A DNA stretch of 64,000 nt from assembly GCF_000720635.1 (NCBI RefSeq), contig NZ_JOCF01000018.1, forward strand, positions 1 to 64,000, read 5' to 3'. The notes under the pieces were generated by a model. The model did not search any database, was not told where the DNA came from, and saw only the letters and a program-made list of their open reading frames with translations. The DNA comes from Streptomyces sp. NRRL WC-3742. Its GTDB lineage: Bacteria; Actinomycetota; Actinomycetes; Streptomycetales; Streptomycetaceae. A program made the translations under genes and the position numbers. Below, piece after piece: positions 19,266 through 27,438 of this stretch (position 1 is its first letter; every line of letters begins with the position of its first letter).

Positions 19266-20495
19266 ATGCGTGTGCTTTTGTCGACCTGGGGGTCGCGCGG
19301 GGACGTCGAACCGCTGGCGGGCCTCGCGGTGCGCCTGCGGGAGCTGGGCGCGGAGGCGCTGGTGGCGGCCCCGCCGGACGAGGAGTTCGCGGCGCTGCTG
19401 GCGCGCGTCGGCGTGCCGATGGTGCCGTGCGGCCCGTCGGTGCGTTCCGTCGTGACGGGTACGGGGACGCCCGACCCGTTCCGCCTCGCGGCCGAGCTGG
19501 TGGCCGCGCGCTTCGGCGTGCTCGCCGAGGCGGCCGAGGGGTGCGACGCCGTCCTGGCGACGGGCCTGATGCCCGCCGGGGTGCGCTCGGTGGCGGAGAA
19601 GCGGGGCATTCCGTACGTGTTCGCCTGCTTCCACCCCTTCGGGCTGCCCTCGCCGCGCTTCCTCCCGCAGCGGCGGCCGGGAAAGCCCTCGCCGGCGGAC
19701 GAGACGGACAACCGGGTGCTGTGGCGCCACGACGCCGAGCGCGTGGACGCCCTGTACGGGGAGGTCCTCAACACCCACCGGGCGGCGATCGGCCTGCCGC
19801 CCGTGCCGAGCGTGCGCGACCACGTGTACACCGAGCGGCCGTGGCTGGCCGCCGACCCCGTCCTGGGCCCGTGGCAGGACGCGACGGACTTCGACCTCGT
19901 CCAGACGGGCGCCTGGTTCCTGCCCGACGACCGCCCGCTCCCGCCGGAGCTGGAGGCGTTCCTGGCCGCCGGCGAGCCGCCGGTGTACGTGGGCTTCGGC
20001 AGCATGGCGATGCGCACCGCGCCCGACCTCGCCCGGACGACCGTCGAGGCCGTACGGGCCCGGGGCCGTCGCGTGCTCCTCGGCAGCGGCTGGGCGGGCC
20101 TGGCGGCGGTCGACGAGCAGGACGACTGCTTCGTCGTCGGCGAGGTCAACCACCAGGCCCTGTTCGCCCGCGTGGCCGCCGTCGTGCACCACGGCGGCGC
20201 GGGCACCACCGCGAAGGCGGCCCTCGCGGGCGCGCCGCAGGTGATCGTGCCGCAGATCGTCGACCAGCCCCACTGGGCCGCCCGCGTCGCCGAACTCGGC
20301 ATCGGCGCCGCCCACCAGGGCCCCACCCCCACCACCGCCTCCCTCTCCACCGCCCTCGCCGCCGCCCTCACCCCCGGCACCGCGCAGCGGGCCCACGAGG
20401 TGGCGGCCACGATCCGTACGGACGGCACGACGGTGGCGGCGAAGCTGCTGACGAAGCTGCTGACCGAGCTCACCGAAGGGCGCCGGATCGGGTAG
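19266..20495 (+). CDS. GT1-family glycosyltransferase (MGT/GtfB type)
   Basis: 409 aa nucleotide-sugar-dependent glycosyltransferase of the kind acting on macrolides, glycopeptides and sterols. N-terminal Rossmann MRVLLSTWGSRGDVEPLAGLA, then C-terminal nucleotide-binding signature VHHGGAGTTAKAALAGAPQVIVPQIVDQPHWA (quoted in part: HHGGAGTTAKAALAG), with VYVGFGSM opening the second domain. The acceptor cannot be read. No biosynthetic cluster surrounds it, so it may act in housekeeping or detoxification by glycosylation of foreign compounds. ATG at 19266. Confidence 0.92.
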   Translation: MRVLLSTWGSRGDVEPLAGLAVRLRELGAEALVAAPPDEEFAALLARVGVPMVPCGPSVRSVVTGTGTPDPFRLAAELVAARFGVLAEAAEGCDAVLATGLMPAGVRSVAEKRGIPYVFACFHPFGLPSPRFLPQRRPGKPSPADETDNRVLWRHDAERVDALYGEVLNTHRAAIGLPPVPSVRDHVYTERPWLAADPVLGPWQDATDFDLVQTGAWFLPDDRPLPPELEAFLAAGEPPVYVGFGSMAMRTAPDLARTTVEAVRARGRRVLLGSGWAGLAAVDEQDDCFVVGEVNHQALFARVAAVVHHGGAGTTAKAALAGAPQVIVPQIVDQPHWAARVAELGIGAAHQGPTPTTASLSTALAAALTPGTAQRAHEVAATIRTDGTTVAAKLLTKLLTELTEGRRIG

Positions 20496-20568
20496 GCCCC
20501 TGGAGCGGGAGGGCCCAACAATCCACCAACGGTGGCCTGTTGGGGGCGGGGCGGTGATACTGGACCGC

Positions 20569-20886
20569 ATGGGGATGGTCGTCTTCGTCACGCTGCCCGG
20601 GCTGGTCCTGCTGCTCACCGCGCTCGCGGTGGTGGACCAGGTGCTGCTGCGCGCCGGACGGGCCGGGCTGCTGCCGTGGCGGACGGGCGCGCGGCAGGGG
20701 CAGGTCTCGGCGACGGGCTTCGAGCAGTTGCACGCGAACTTCTCGGCGGGCAAGCAGCACGAGCTCAAGGAGCGGCAGGCGGTGCTGATGCTGCGCGACG
20801 AGGAGGGGGACGGCGCCCCGCCGCGTCACTCCGAGGTGGACCTGGCGCGCGGCAGGGCGGTCATCCGGCTGCCGAAGGCGCCCTGA
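20569..20886 (+). CDS. DUF6191 domain-containing small membrane protein
   Basis: 105 aa. One N-terminal membrane helix (MGMVVFVTLPGLVLLLTALA), then a cytoplasmic tail with the family block FEQLHANFSAGKQHELKERQ and the basic/acidic end GAPPRHSEVDLARGRAVIRLP. ATG at 20569 is preferred because a GATACT -10-like hexamer (20556-20561) lies at leaderless distance; a GTG at 20554 is also in frame. Function unknown. Confidence 0.8.
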   Translation: MGMVVFVTLPGLVLLLTALAVVDQVLLRAGRAGLLPWRTGARQGQVSATGFEQLHANFSAGKQHELKERQAVLMLRDEEGDGAPPRHSEVDLARGRAVIRLPKAP

Positions 20887-20931
20887 GCGGGCGAGCCCTG
20901 CGGCTTCGGTTCCGGCGGGTTCCCGGCCGGA

Positions 20932-21369
20932 TCAGTCGAGGCAGAACTCGTTGCCCTCGATGTCCTGCATGTTCTGGCAGGACTCGTTGACGCCGTCGGC
21001 GAGCAGCAGCTGCCCGCGCACCGCGCCCAGGGCGATCAGCCGGGTGGCCTCGGCCTCGAGCACGGCCAGGCGCTCCTCGCCGACCAGCCCGACGCCGACG
21101 CGCACGTCCAGGTGCACCCGGTTCTTGACGACCTTGCCCTCGGGAACGCGCTGGAAGTACAGCCGCGGGCCCTCCCCCGTCGGGTCGGCGCACGCGCCCC
21201 ACGCCGGGCCGCGGAAGTCGGCGGGCCTGGCCCCGTCGAACTCCTCCCAGCTGGCGAACCCCTCCGGCGGCTCCGGGACGACGTAACCCAGCGCCTCGGC
21301 CCAGAAACGGGCGACCAGCAGGGGCTCTTCGCAGTCGAAGGTGATCTGGACCTTCTTGATCGAGGACAT
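20932..21369 (-). CDS. VOC (glyoxalase/bleomycin-resistance fold) family protein
   Basis: 145 aa. Streptomycete single-unit VOC protein: starts MSSIKKVQITFDCEEPLLVARFWAEALGYVV (in part VQITFDCEEPLLVARFW), middle block PRLYFQRVPEGKVVKNRVHLDVRV supplying a metal-site His, and C-terminal NMQDIEGNEFCLD with a Glu ligand. Members are usually annotated as glyoxalase-like of unknown substrate. Same strand and just downstream of the SUKH-type gene (60-bp gap). Confidence 0.85.
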   Translation of the reverse strand: MSSIKKVQITFDCEEPLLVARFWAEALGYVVPEPPEGFASWEEFDGARPADFRGPAWGACADPTGEGPRLYFQRVPEGKVVKNRVHLDVRVGVGLVGEERLAVLEAEATRLIALGAVRGQLLLADGVNESCQNMQDIEGNEFCLD

Positions 21370-21429
21370 GCGGGCCACCGTAGCGGGCCCGTTGATCGCC
21401 GTCACCCCGATGTGCTCACCGCCATTCAC

Positions 21430-22002
21430 TCACCACCGCGACGCCTCCGGGCGCAGCCTGGGCAGGCCCCAGGGTTCCACCGCGCCCGAGGCCAGGTCGG
21501 CGAGGAACTGGACGATCCCGCCGGTGTAGTGCCACCACACGGAGCTGCGCGAGGCGACGGTGACGGTCCACGCCTGCGGCCCGTCCGCACTGGTGGACCA
21601 GAGGAACAGGTCCCCCTCATACGTGCCCGCCCACGGCAGGAGCCCGCCGGGGGCCGGGTACGGGCGCAGCGGCACCGCCAGGTTCGCCTCGGCGCACCAC
21701 TCCTCGACGGTCTCCAGGGTGTCGTCCATCTCGCGCGCCCAGGCGCGCTCGCCGCCGGGGAGCGGGCCCGAGAGGCTGAGGAAGTCGCCGAGGACGACGC
21801 GCGGGTAGAGCGCGCACAGCAGCTTGTAGTCCTGCGGGAGGCCGGTGCCCAGCTCGCTCTCGACGGCTTGCCAGTCGATGCGCTCCGGCTCGGGCAGGCG
21901 CAGCTCGGCGAGGCTCGGCACGGCGGCCTCCAGCGCGGCGACCGCCTCGGCGGGGTCGGTGAGGCGACGGGCGGGGGCCTGGGTTCCGGCGAGGTCGTCC
22001 AT
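21430..22002 (-). CDS. SMI1/KNR4 (SUKH) family protein
   Basis: 190 aa. The pattern IDWQAVESELGTGLPQDYKLL and the later aromatic/acidic LFLWSTSADGPQAWTVTVAS, GIVQFLADLASGAVEPWGLP are typical of SUKH-1 proteins, many of which are immunity proteins for polymorphic toxins. No toxin gene is adjacent, so this is either a solitary immunity gene or a housekeeping SUKH member. ATG at 22002. Confidence 0.78.
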   Translation of the reverse strand: MDDLAGTQAPARRLTDPAEAVAALEAAVPSLAELRLPEPERIDWQAVESELGTGLPQDYKLLCALYPRVVLGDFLSLSGPLPGGERAWAREMDDTLETVEEWCAEANLAVPLRPYPAPGGLLPWAGTYEGDLFLWSTSADGPQAWTVTVASRSSVWWHYTGGIVQFLADLASGAVEPWGLPRLRPEASRW

Positions 22003-22048
22003 GGCGGCATGCTGCCAGACCGCTCTGACGAGCCTGATGGTTCGGGGT

Positions 22049-22750
22049 TCAGCGGGGTGTACGGGAGCGGAAGCTGTGGCCCAGTTCGGGGCCGAGCCCG
22101 TGGTAGTGGCGGAAGTTGTAGATCAGCGGGCTCCACACCCCCGGGTCGACGTGCTGCGTCCCGGGCACGACGATGCGCGGATCGGCGTGGACCCCGAGTA
22201 CCTGCGCCTCGACGACGAGGAACTCGCCGGTGCTGTCGGGCCGGACCGCCGCCGCACGCGCCTCCAGCTGCAGGGGGCACTCGGCGACCCGGGGCGGCCG
22301 TACCAGTTCGGACGCCTCGGGTCGCAGGCCCGCCGCGCCGAACTTGTCCCGCTCGAACCGGAAGCCGTCCTGCTTGGCCGGGGGTACGGGGCTGCGCCCG
22401 GTGAGCGGCGCGAGTCGCTCCACGGCCTGCCACTGGCCGGGCCCGGGCAGGTTGATCACGAGCTCGGGCCGGGTGCGGAGGTTGTGCGCGGTCTGCCCGT
22501 CGACGCCCAGGCCGAGGACGACCGTGCGGTCCAGCGCCCAGGCGGAGGACATCGGCGCGAGGTTGAAGGAGCCGTCCTCGTTCTCGGTGGAGAGCAGGAC
22601 GACGGGCGTGCCGAAGTACAGGATGCTCGGCGTGATGGCCACGTGCTCTGCGGTGGTGTCGGCGGTGTCGGCGGTGTCGGCGGTGTCGGTGGTGTCGGCG
22701 GTGAAGGTGGTGAAGGTGGTGAAGGTGGTGTCGGGTGTCACGGTGTTCAT
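22049..22750 (-). CDS. Flavin reductase family (FMN-binding split barrel) protein
   Basis: 233 aa. Recognised from ITPSILYFGTPVVLLSTENE, SFNLAPMSSAWALDRTVVLG, TAHNLRTRPELVINLPG and the C-terminal GVWSPLIYNFRHYHGLG. Likely reduces or uses flavin nucleotide for an oxidoreduction; the substrate is unknown. Residues 8-33 are Thr/Asp repeats (TADTTDTADTADTADTT) encoded by GGTGTCGGC-type 9-nt units, an in-frame slippage insert. Divergent from an ArsR-type regulator with a shared palindrome. Confidence 0.85.
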   Translation of the reverse strand: MNTVTPDTTFTTFTTFTADTTDTADTADTADTTAEHVAITPSILYFGTPVVLLSTENEDGSFNLAPMSSAWALDRTVVLGLGVDGQTAHNLRTRPELVINLPGPGQWQAVERLAPLTGRSPVPPAKQDGFRFERDKFGAAGLRPEASELVRPPRVAECPLQLEARAAAVRPDSTGEFLVVEAQVLGVHADPRIVVPGTQHVDPGVWSPLIYNFRHYHGLGPELGHSFRSRTPR

Positions 22751-22775
22751 GGGACGCGACGCTAGGACGGTGAGG

Positions 22776-22793
22776 CTTCGGTGGGCACCGAAG
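22776..22793. promoter_or_regulatory. 18-bp palindromic operator between flavin reductase and ArsR-type gene
   Basis: CTTCGGTGGGCACCGAAG, 8-bp perfect arms around GG, in the 68-bp divergent intergenic space. Probably the binding site of the regulator encoded at 22819 (inference from position). Confidence 0.7.
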
Positions 22794-22818
22794 GGTCGTC
22801 GGGGGAGGATGGGCGGCG

Positions 22819-23535
22819 ATGAACAGCCGTGACGCACACACCGAGGGCCCCGACCTGGCCGCCCTCGCCGCACTCCTGGCCGACAGCACCCGGGCGGGCT
22901 TCTGTCTCGCGCTGCTGGACGGCCGGGCGTGGACGGCGAGCGAACTGGCCCGCCATGTCGGGGTGGCCCCCTCCACCGCGACGGAGCACCTGAACCTGCT
23001 CGTCGCCGGCGGGCTGCTCGCGGACGAACGCCAGGGCCGCCACCGCTACGTCCGCCTCGCCGGACCGGCGGCGGCGGAACTGATCGAGAACCTCGCCGCC
23101 ATGGCCCCCCGCCGCGCCACGCCACCCCGCTCCCTGTCCTCCGCCACCCGCAACCGTGCCCTGGCCCGCGCCCGCACCTGCTACGACCACCTCGCGGGCA
23201 CGCTCGGCGTCGCGATCACCACGGCCATGACCGACCGGGGGCTGCTCGACTGGGAACACGGCCTGACGCTCACCGGCGCCGGGGCCGCCTGGCTGAGCGG
23301 GCTCGGCATCCCGGCGGTGGGCGGTGGGACGCGGCGCCCGCCGGTCCGCTCCTGCCTGGACTGGACGGAACGCCGTCCGCATCTGGCGGGGTCGGTGGGA
23401 GCGGCGCTGTGCCGCCACGCGTTCGAGGCCGAGTGGATCACCCGGATCGGCACCGACCGGGCCGTCGCGATCACGGAGACCGGCCGACGGGCGTTCCGGC
23501 AGCACCTCGGGCTGCCGGACGAGGTGCTCGCCTGA
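22819..23535 (+). CDS. ArsR-family winged-helix transcriptional regulator
   Basis: 238 aa, long for ArsR because of a C-terminal ligand domain. HTH at about residues 13-80: ALAALLADSTRAGFCLALLDGRAWTASELARHVGVAPSTATEHLNLLVAGGLL (quoted in part: TASELARHVGVAPSTATEHL). The C-terminal half has RSCLDWTERRPHLAGSVGAAL. Likely represses the divergent flavin reductase and itself. No metal-binding Cys cluster is visible. ATG 22819. Confidence 0.88.
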   Translation: MNSRDAHTEGPDLAALAALLADSTRAGFCLALLDGRAWTASELARHVGVAPSTATEHLNLLVAGGLLADERQGRHRYVRLAGPAAAELIENLAAMAPRRATPPRSLSSATRNRALARARTCYDHLAGTLGVAITTAMTDRGLLDWEHGLTLTGAGAAWLSGLGIPAVGGGTRRPPVRSCLDWTERRPHLAGSVGAALCRHAFEAEWITRIGTDRAVAITETGRRAFRQHLGLPDEVLA

Positions 23536-23541
23536 GAGCGC

Positions 23542-23700
23542 GAGTATCCGTCGGACCTGACGGATGAGCAGTGGGCCTTGGTGGAGCCGCCTCGACCACC
23601 CCGGCGTCAAGAACATCTGGGCCGACCAGGGCTCTGCCGGACAGCCCCTGGTCGACTGGACCGCCCAGATCCTCGCCCGGAACTACGAGACCTTCTCCGC
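23542..23700 (+). pseudogene. IS5-family transposase remnant (head joined to tail)
   Basis: The stretch from 23542 reads EYPSDLTDEQWALVEPPRPP, the standard N-terminus of IS5-type transposases. From about 23606, in another frame, it reads VKNIWADQGSAGQPLVDWT, the C-terminal region that carries the catalytic Glu neighbourhood. About two-thirds of the enzyme between is missing and the frames differ, so this is a scar. No terminal inverted repeats were found. Confidence 0.8.
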
Positions 23701-23769
23701 TCACCTCATGAACGCAATCACCAGCGGGTCCGACTCTGACGCGATGTAGTCGTATGTCGAGGACTCGAT

Positions 23770-24333
23770 GTGGCGGTGATCGCTTGCGTCCGCCTCGGAC
23801 GCGAAGTCCTCGATGTTGTCGGCAAGGAGGTCACGCGGGCGCTCGGCGAGGCCGCCGCCGACATCACCCCACGTGAGCTGACCATCCTGCTCGAGGGCGG
23901 GTGGCGCGAGCGCAAGACTGCGGCCTGGCTCATCGCCGTCGGCCGCAGAACCGAGTTCCGCGACCGCCTCGGCGAACTGCTGCTCGCCAGCGAGGTCTGC
24001 TTCGCAGGCTCGGCCTACTGCGTCGCCCTCGCCACCTTCGGCACCCCTGCCGACGCAGACCTGTTGGCCGCCTACCTCGATCGCTGCCTGCGACGCCCCG
24101 ACCTCTACTACGACCAGACAGCCGCCATCGGCGCACTCCTGCACCTCGACACCAAGCTCGGTGCCAATCGAGCAGACCGGTTCCTGGCCCCAGGCAGCCT
24201 CTGGCACCAGTGGATTGACGGACCACCCCACAAGCAGCACCACCACACGCCGGACAGCTACCGGGAGAGCATCAGCCAGTTCTGCGTCGTCGTCGATGAG
24301 AGCACCGAACACTGCACGGCAAGGCACCGATGA
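23770..24333 (+). CDS. DUF6000 family protein, probably N-terminally truncated
   Basis: 187 aa from a GTG. The DUF6000 core is clear: ALGEAAADITPRELTILLEGGW, RERKTAAWLIAVGRRTEFRD, RLGELLLASEVCFAGSAYCV, and LDRCLRRPDLYYDQTAAIGALLHLDTKLG (in part YYDQTAAIGALLHLD), then FLAPGSLWHQW. The first ~25 residues (MAVIACVRLGREVLDVVGK) do not match the family start as I remember it, and an overlapping frame reads YVEDSMWR before a stop. It lies 70 bases after the transposase scar, so the original 5' end may have been lost or shifted. Function unknown. Confidence 0.7.
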   Translation: MAVIACVRLGREVLDVVGKEVTRALGEAAADITPRELTILLEGGWRERKTAAWLIAVGRRTEFRDRLGELLLASEVCFAGSAYCVALATFGTPADADLLAAYLDRCLRRPDLYYDQTAAIGALLHLDTKLGANRADRFLAPGSLWHQWIDGPPHKQHHHTPDSYRESISQFCVVVDESTEHCTARHR

Positions 24334-24484
24334 GGCCGTCCTCGAAGGCTCGGGAGTGAGAGTCCGCTCCGCCGAGCACCTCCGGGAGACACCGAACGAA
24401 GCTCGGCCGACCCTCCGTCACATCACAAGGCGGTCGGGTTTCTCCCCGTTTGCGTTGTCGAACGGCGAAAGTGTCGGAACGGCC

Positions 24485-24985
24485 TCACGCCATCGGGAAG
24501 GCGCCGACCTCAACCGGCTCGGGTGGCGTGGTCGGGCGGTTGCGCGAAGAGCGCCAAGTGCGCCAGGTGCGCCAGAGGAACACCGGCCAGGCGATCGCCG
24601 CCGCCACACCGCCGATGGCGAAGGCCGTCACGAGCAGGTAGGACGAGCCGCCCTTCGTGGAGTAGACCCCGCCGCCGGCACCGGCGTCCCGTGCCTCGGC
24701 GGTCGCGCCGATACGCATGGGGTCCGGACCGTCGTAGAGGAGGACGTCCGTGCGCGTGGACGTGCCGTCCGCCGACTTCCAGTTGCCGTAGTAGTCGCAG
24801 GAGCCGTGACTGCAGGATTCCTGGAGCGCGGTGAACGTCCCGACCACTCCGCTGCCGCTCTGCGCCTGCCAGGCCGGCACGAGATCAGGCGCGGCCTTGA
24901 CGAGGCCGACGACGGCGAAGAAGGGCAGGCCGACCCAGAGGAACAGCGACACGCGCCAGTGACGCTTTGCGGGGGAATCGCTCAT
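24485..24985 (-). CDS. Hypothetical membrane protein with two transmembrane helices
   Basis: 166 aa. Membrane segments at about 11-30 (VSLFLWVGLPFFAVVGLVKA) and 112-137 (SYLLVTAFAIGGVAAAIAWPVF), with an extracytoplasmic loop containing two Cys (ESCSHGSCDYYGNW) likely disulfide-bonded, and a basic then acidic cytoplasmic tail (RTWRTWRSSRNR). Similar two-helix proteins with an exported loop occur in streptomycetes; no function assigned. ATG 24985. The preceding 24334-24484 shows nothing I can support. Confidence 0.65.
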   Translation of the reverse strand: MSDSPAKRHWRVSLFLWVGLPFFAVVGLVKAAPDLVPAWQAQSGSGVVGTFTALQESCSHGSCDYYGNWKSADGTSTRTDVLLYDGPDPMRIGATAEARDAGAGGGVYSTKGGSSYLLVTAFAIGGVAAAIAWPVFLWRTWRTWRSSRNRPTTPPEPVEVGAFPMA

Positions 24986-25112
24986 GATCGCGGAGCGTAG
25001 GGCTTGAGCTGGCTTTTCGTAAAATCATTTCAGCGGTTCAAATCCCCCTGAAATCGGATATTGCCCTGCATATTTCATGGCGATAGAGCCGGCCCCGCTC
25101 GACCGCGCCTCG

Positions 25113-25170
25113 CCGGCACTACTTGCGTAGTGGCACTACGGCAGTAGTGCCACTACGCAAGTAGTGCCGG
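25113..25170. repeat. GTAGTGSCACTAC palindrome array A (perfect 27-bp arms)
   Basis: 58 bases with perfect 27-bp inverted arms around GGCA. Internally it is modular: CCGGCACTAC - TTGC - GTAGTGGCACTAC - GGCA - GTAGTGCCACTAC - GCAA - GTAGTGCCGG, i.e. 13-bp palindromes separated by 4-bp variable spacers (17-bp period). Each CACTAC-N4-GTAGTG could form a small tetraloop hairpin. The stop codon of the membrane-protein gene ending at 25153 lies inside. A related array is at 35481-35606. Confidence 0.95.
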
Positions 25171-25611
25171 TCCGGCGACGTACAGCCAGTCGGCGACGGC
25201 GAGCGCGGCGGCGGTCCAGCCGACGACGACGGCCGGGCGGCCGACTCCGGGGCCCTTGGCGCGCTGGAAGGCGCCGATGAGCGCGGCGACGGCGGCGAGG
25301 ACGATGGCGAGGTAGGCGCCCACCCACGGCAGGACGCCGGAGATCGCGGTGGCCGCAAATCCGATGATCAGCAGGGGCGTCCACAGGCACGCGATGATCG
25401 CACCTGCGGCGGCGCAGGCGACGCGGAAGCGGTCGTGACTCGGGAAGAAGAGCGGGGCCGCACAGGCGGCGGCGCTGAGGAACTGGACCGCCAGGATGAC
25501 GTCCCACAGGACGGCGCCGCCGAACCCGGCGAGGAGGACGAGCGACGGCAGCACGAAGAGCGCGGCGGCGGCCGCGGCAAGCCGGCGGGCGCTTGGCGGC
25601 ACGACTGGCAC
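25153..25611 (-). CDS. Hypothetical integral membrane protein (about five helices)
   Basis: 152 aa, nearly all hydrophobic: helices near LAAAAAALFVLPSLVLLAGF, GAVLWDVILAVQFLSAAACA, VACAAAGAIIACLWTPLLII, WVGAYLAIVLAAVAALIGAF and VVVGWTAAALAVADWLYVAG. GTG at 25611 chosen because GGGGG lies four bases upstream; no other start has a site. The reverse frame is open much further upstream but that part is antisense to the DUF397 gene. Its last codons (GPALLA) are encoded by palindrome array A. Function unknown. Confidence 0.65.
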   Translation of the reverse strand: MPVVPPSARRLAAAAAALFVLPSLVLLAGFGGAVLWDVILAVQFLSAAACAAPLFFPSHDRFRVACAAAGAIIACLWTPLLIIGFAATAISGVLPWVGAYLAIVLAAVAALIGAFQRAKGPGVGRPAVVVGWTAAALAVADWLYVAGPALLA

Positions 25612-25730
25612 GATTCCCCCTGCGGACGCAATTCTGAACACGTTCAAGCTAGCACGCGGGGAGGGTGACCAATCTCCCGGGTCGATCATGCCCAATGCCC
25701 TTCCGGGCCGGCCTCCGACGCACGACGATG

Positions 25731-25765
25731 GTTCGGCGGCCCACGCACCGCATGGGCCGCCGAAC
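25731..25765 (+). terminator. 13-bp hairpin upstream of the DUF397 gene
   Basis: GTTCGGCGGCCCA (25731-25743) pairs with TGGGCCGCCGAAC (25753-25765) over a 9-base loop. It ends 30 bases before the DUF397 start, just ahead of its AAGGAGG, so it could be the terminator of a lost upstream gene or a leader structure. Confidence 0.55.
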
Positions 25766-25794
25766 CACAGCGGCAGCCGAAGGAGGCCACGAAC

Positions 25795-25998
25795 GTGTCG
25801 GTCGATCTGCAATGGCGAAAGAGCAGCTACAGCAATGCCGCCGGCGAGGAATGTGTCGAGGTCTCGACAAGCATCCCAAACGATCTCCTCGTCAGGGACA
25901 GCAAGGACCCCGACGGGCCCGTCCTCACCTACACCACTGACGCCTGGCGATCCTTCGTCTCCGCCCTCCAGGGCGGCGACTTCCCGGCCAGCTTCTGA
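25795..25998 (+). CDS. DUF397 domain-containing protein
   Basis: 67 aa small regulator-associated protein of actinomycetes. Typical sequence: WRKSSYSNAAGEECVEVS, LLVRDSKDPDGPVLTYT, AWRSFVSALQGGDF. GTG start with AAGGAGG eight bases upstream. Such genes normally follow an XRE/DUF5753 regulator (as in the whiJ-type systems), but none is present upstream here, so this is an orphan copy. Confidence 0.9.
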   Translation: MSVDLQWRKSSYSNAAGEECVEVSTSIPNDLLVRDSKDPDGPVLTYTTDAWRSFVSALQGGDFPASF

Positions 25999-26175
25999 AC
26001 CAGCTCTCCCGGGCGTCCCCGTGTGCCGCACGGGGACGCATCGCGGAGGCCGGGGACCTCGTCGATGCCGCCAACGACAAGGGAGTGGACGCCTGTCAGC
26101 GTCCTCCCAGGAACTCATCAGCTTCCGCTCAGCCCTTCACCGCCCTCTCATCTCCCGCCCCTACCGTCCCACCGC

Positions 26176-27438
26176 ATGAACGTCTCCCTGCTCGACGGCT
26201 GGTTCCCCTGGACCGTCCAGGCCGCCGCCCTGGCCCTGCTCCTGGCCACCGTCGCGCGCCGGGACCGCGCCTGGCGCCTCAGGTGGGGACCGATCGCCCT
26301 GGGTGCGGCCGTGGTGCTGACCGCCGCGCTGGCCCTCGGTGTGCTCGCCTTCGCCGGGATCACCGACCCGATCCCGTTCGGCGTCTGGCTCTGGACGGGC
26401 GCGGCGATCGCCGCCTTCACCGTGCTCGGTTTCGGCTGGCGCGGCGCCCGCTGGTGGCGCCGCGCGCTGGCGCCGCCGGCCGCGCTGCTGGCGCTCTTCT
26501 GCGCGGCGAACAGTGTGAACCTGGCCACCGGCTACTACCCGACCCTGGACGACGCGGTCGGCGAGCTGACCGGCCAGCCGCTGCCGGACCAGGTCACCGT
26601 GGCGCAGGTCGCCTCCATCCACGGCCGGACGAAGACGGGCCGCATCGTCCAGGTCGACATCCCCGACACGGCCAGCGGCTTCGCCCACCGCCAGGAGCTG
26701 GTCTACCTGCCCCCGGCCTGGTTCCGCAGTCTGAACAGGCCCAAGCTGCCCGTCCTGGAGATGATCGGCGGCGAGTTCGCGGCGCCCGACAACTGGGTCC
26801 GCTCCGGCGACGCCGTCCGGACGGCCGACGCGTACGCCGCCGCGCACAACGGGTTCGCCCCGATCCTGGTGTTCGTGGACGCGACGGGCGGGTTCAAGGT
26901 GGACACCGAGTGCGTGGACGGCCCGCACGGAAACTCCGAGAGCCACCTCGTCAAGGACGTGCCGCCGTACATCGAGAAGACCTTCAACGCCGCCACCGAC
27001 CCGCACAAGTGGGGCGTGGCCGGCTGGTCCATGGGCGGCACCTGCGCCTTCGACCTCGCCGTCGAACACCCCGCCGTCTTCGCGCACTTCGGCGACTTCT
27101 CCGGTGACAAGGGCCCGTACATCGGCGACAGGGAGCGCACGGTCCAGGAGCTGTACGGGGGCGACGCGAACGCCTGGGCGGCGCACGACCCGCTCACCGT
27201 CCTGGCCCACCACCCCAAGTACCAGGGCGTGTCCGGCTACTTCGGGCAGGGCGACGAGGAGCACGGCCAGATCGATGCCGCGAAGGCGCTGGACGCGGCA
27301 GCACGCAGGGACGGCATCCGCACCACCACCGGCAGCGTCGCGGGCGGCAGGCACACCTGGCAAACGGGCTCGGCGCTGTTCGCCCAGGCCCTTCCCTGGC
27401 TCGCGCAGCAGCTCGCGGTGCCGGGCGCCCGTACGTAA
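26176..27438 (+). CDS. Membrane-anchored putative esterase (alpha/beta hydrolase, esterase D family)
   Basis: 420 aa. Four N-terminal membrane helices (about residues 13-28, 40-60, 68-86, 98-113) followed by an extracytoplasmic esterase domain: substrate loop LEMIGGEFAAPDNW, nucleophile elbow GVAGWSMGGTCAFDLAV, and a candidate His in AGGRHTWQTG. Organisation matches actinobacterial mycolyltransferase-like/esterase proteins with a membrane N-domain; mycolate chemistry is not expected in a streptomycete. ATG 26176 lies nine bases after TACCGT, hinting at a leaderless transcript. The frame is open upstream to 26023 but that extension has no protein-like composition. Confidence 0.85.
   Translation: MNVSLLDGWFPWTVQAAALALLLATVARRDRAWRLRWGPIALGAAVVLTAALALGVLAFAGITDPIPFGVWLWTGAAIAAFTVLGFGWRGARWWRRALAPPAALLALFCAANSVNLATGYYPTLDDAVGELTGQPLPDQVTVAQVASIHGRTKTGRIVQVDIPDTASGFAHRQELVYLPPAWFRSLNRPKLPVLEMIGGEFAAPDNWVRSGDAVRTADAYAAAHNGFAPILVFVDATGGFKVDTECVDGPHGNSESHLVKDVPPYIEKTFNAATDPHKWGVAGWSMGGTCAFDLAVEHPAVFAHFGDFSGDKGPYIGDRERTVQELYGGDANAWAAHDPLTVLAHHPKYQGVSGYFGQGDEEHGQIDAAKALDAAARRDGIRTTTGSVAGGRHTWQTGSALFAQALPWLAQQLAVPGART

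Noticed and set aside
19266..20495. Glycosyltransferase as part of a natural-product cluster
   Set aside because: No polyketide, peptide synthetase, terpene or sugar-biosynthesis genes are nearby.
25030..25060. tRNA-like T-loop GGTTCAAATCC
   Set aside because: No acceptor stem, D-arm or anticodon arm can be folded around it; the TTTCAG/CTGAAA flanks form a simple short hairpin.
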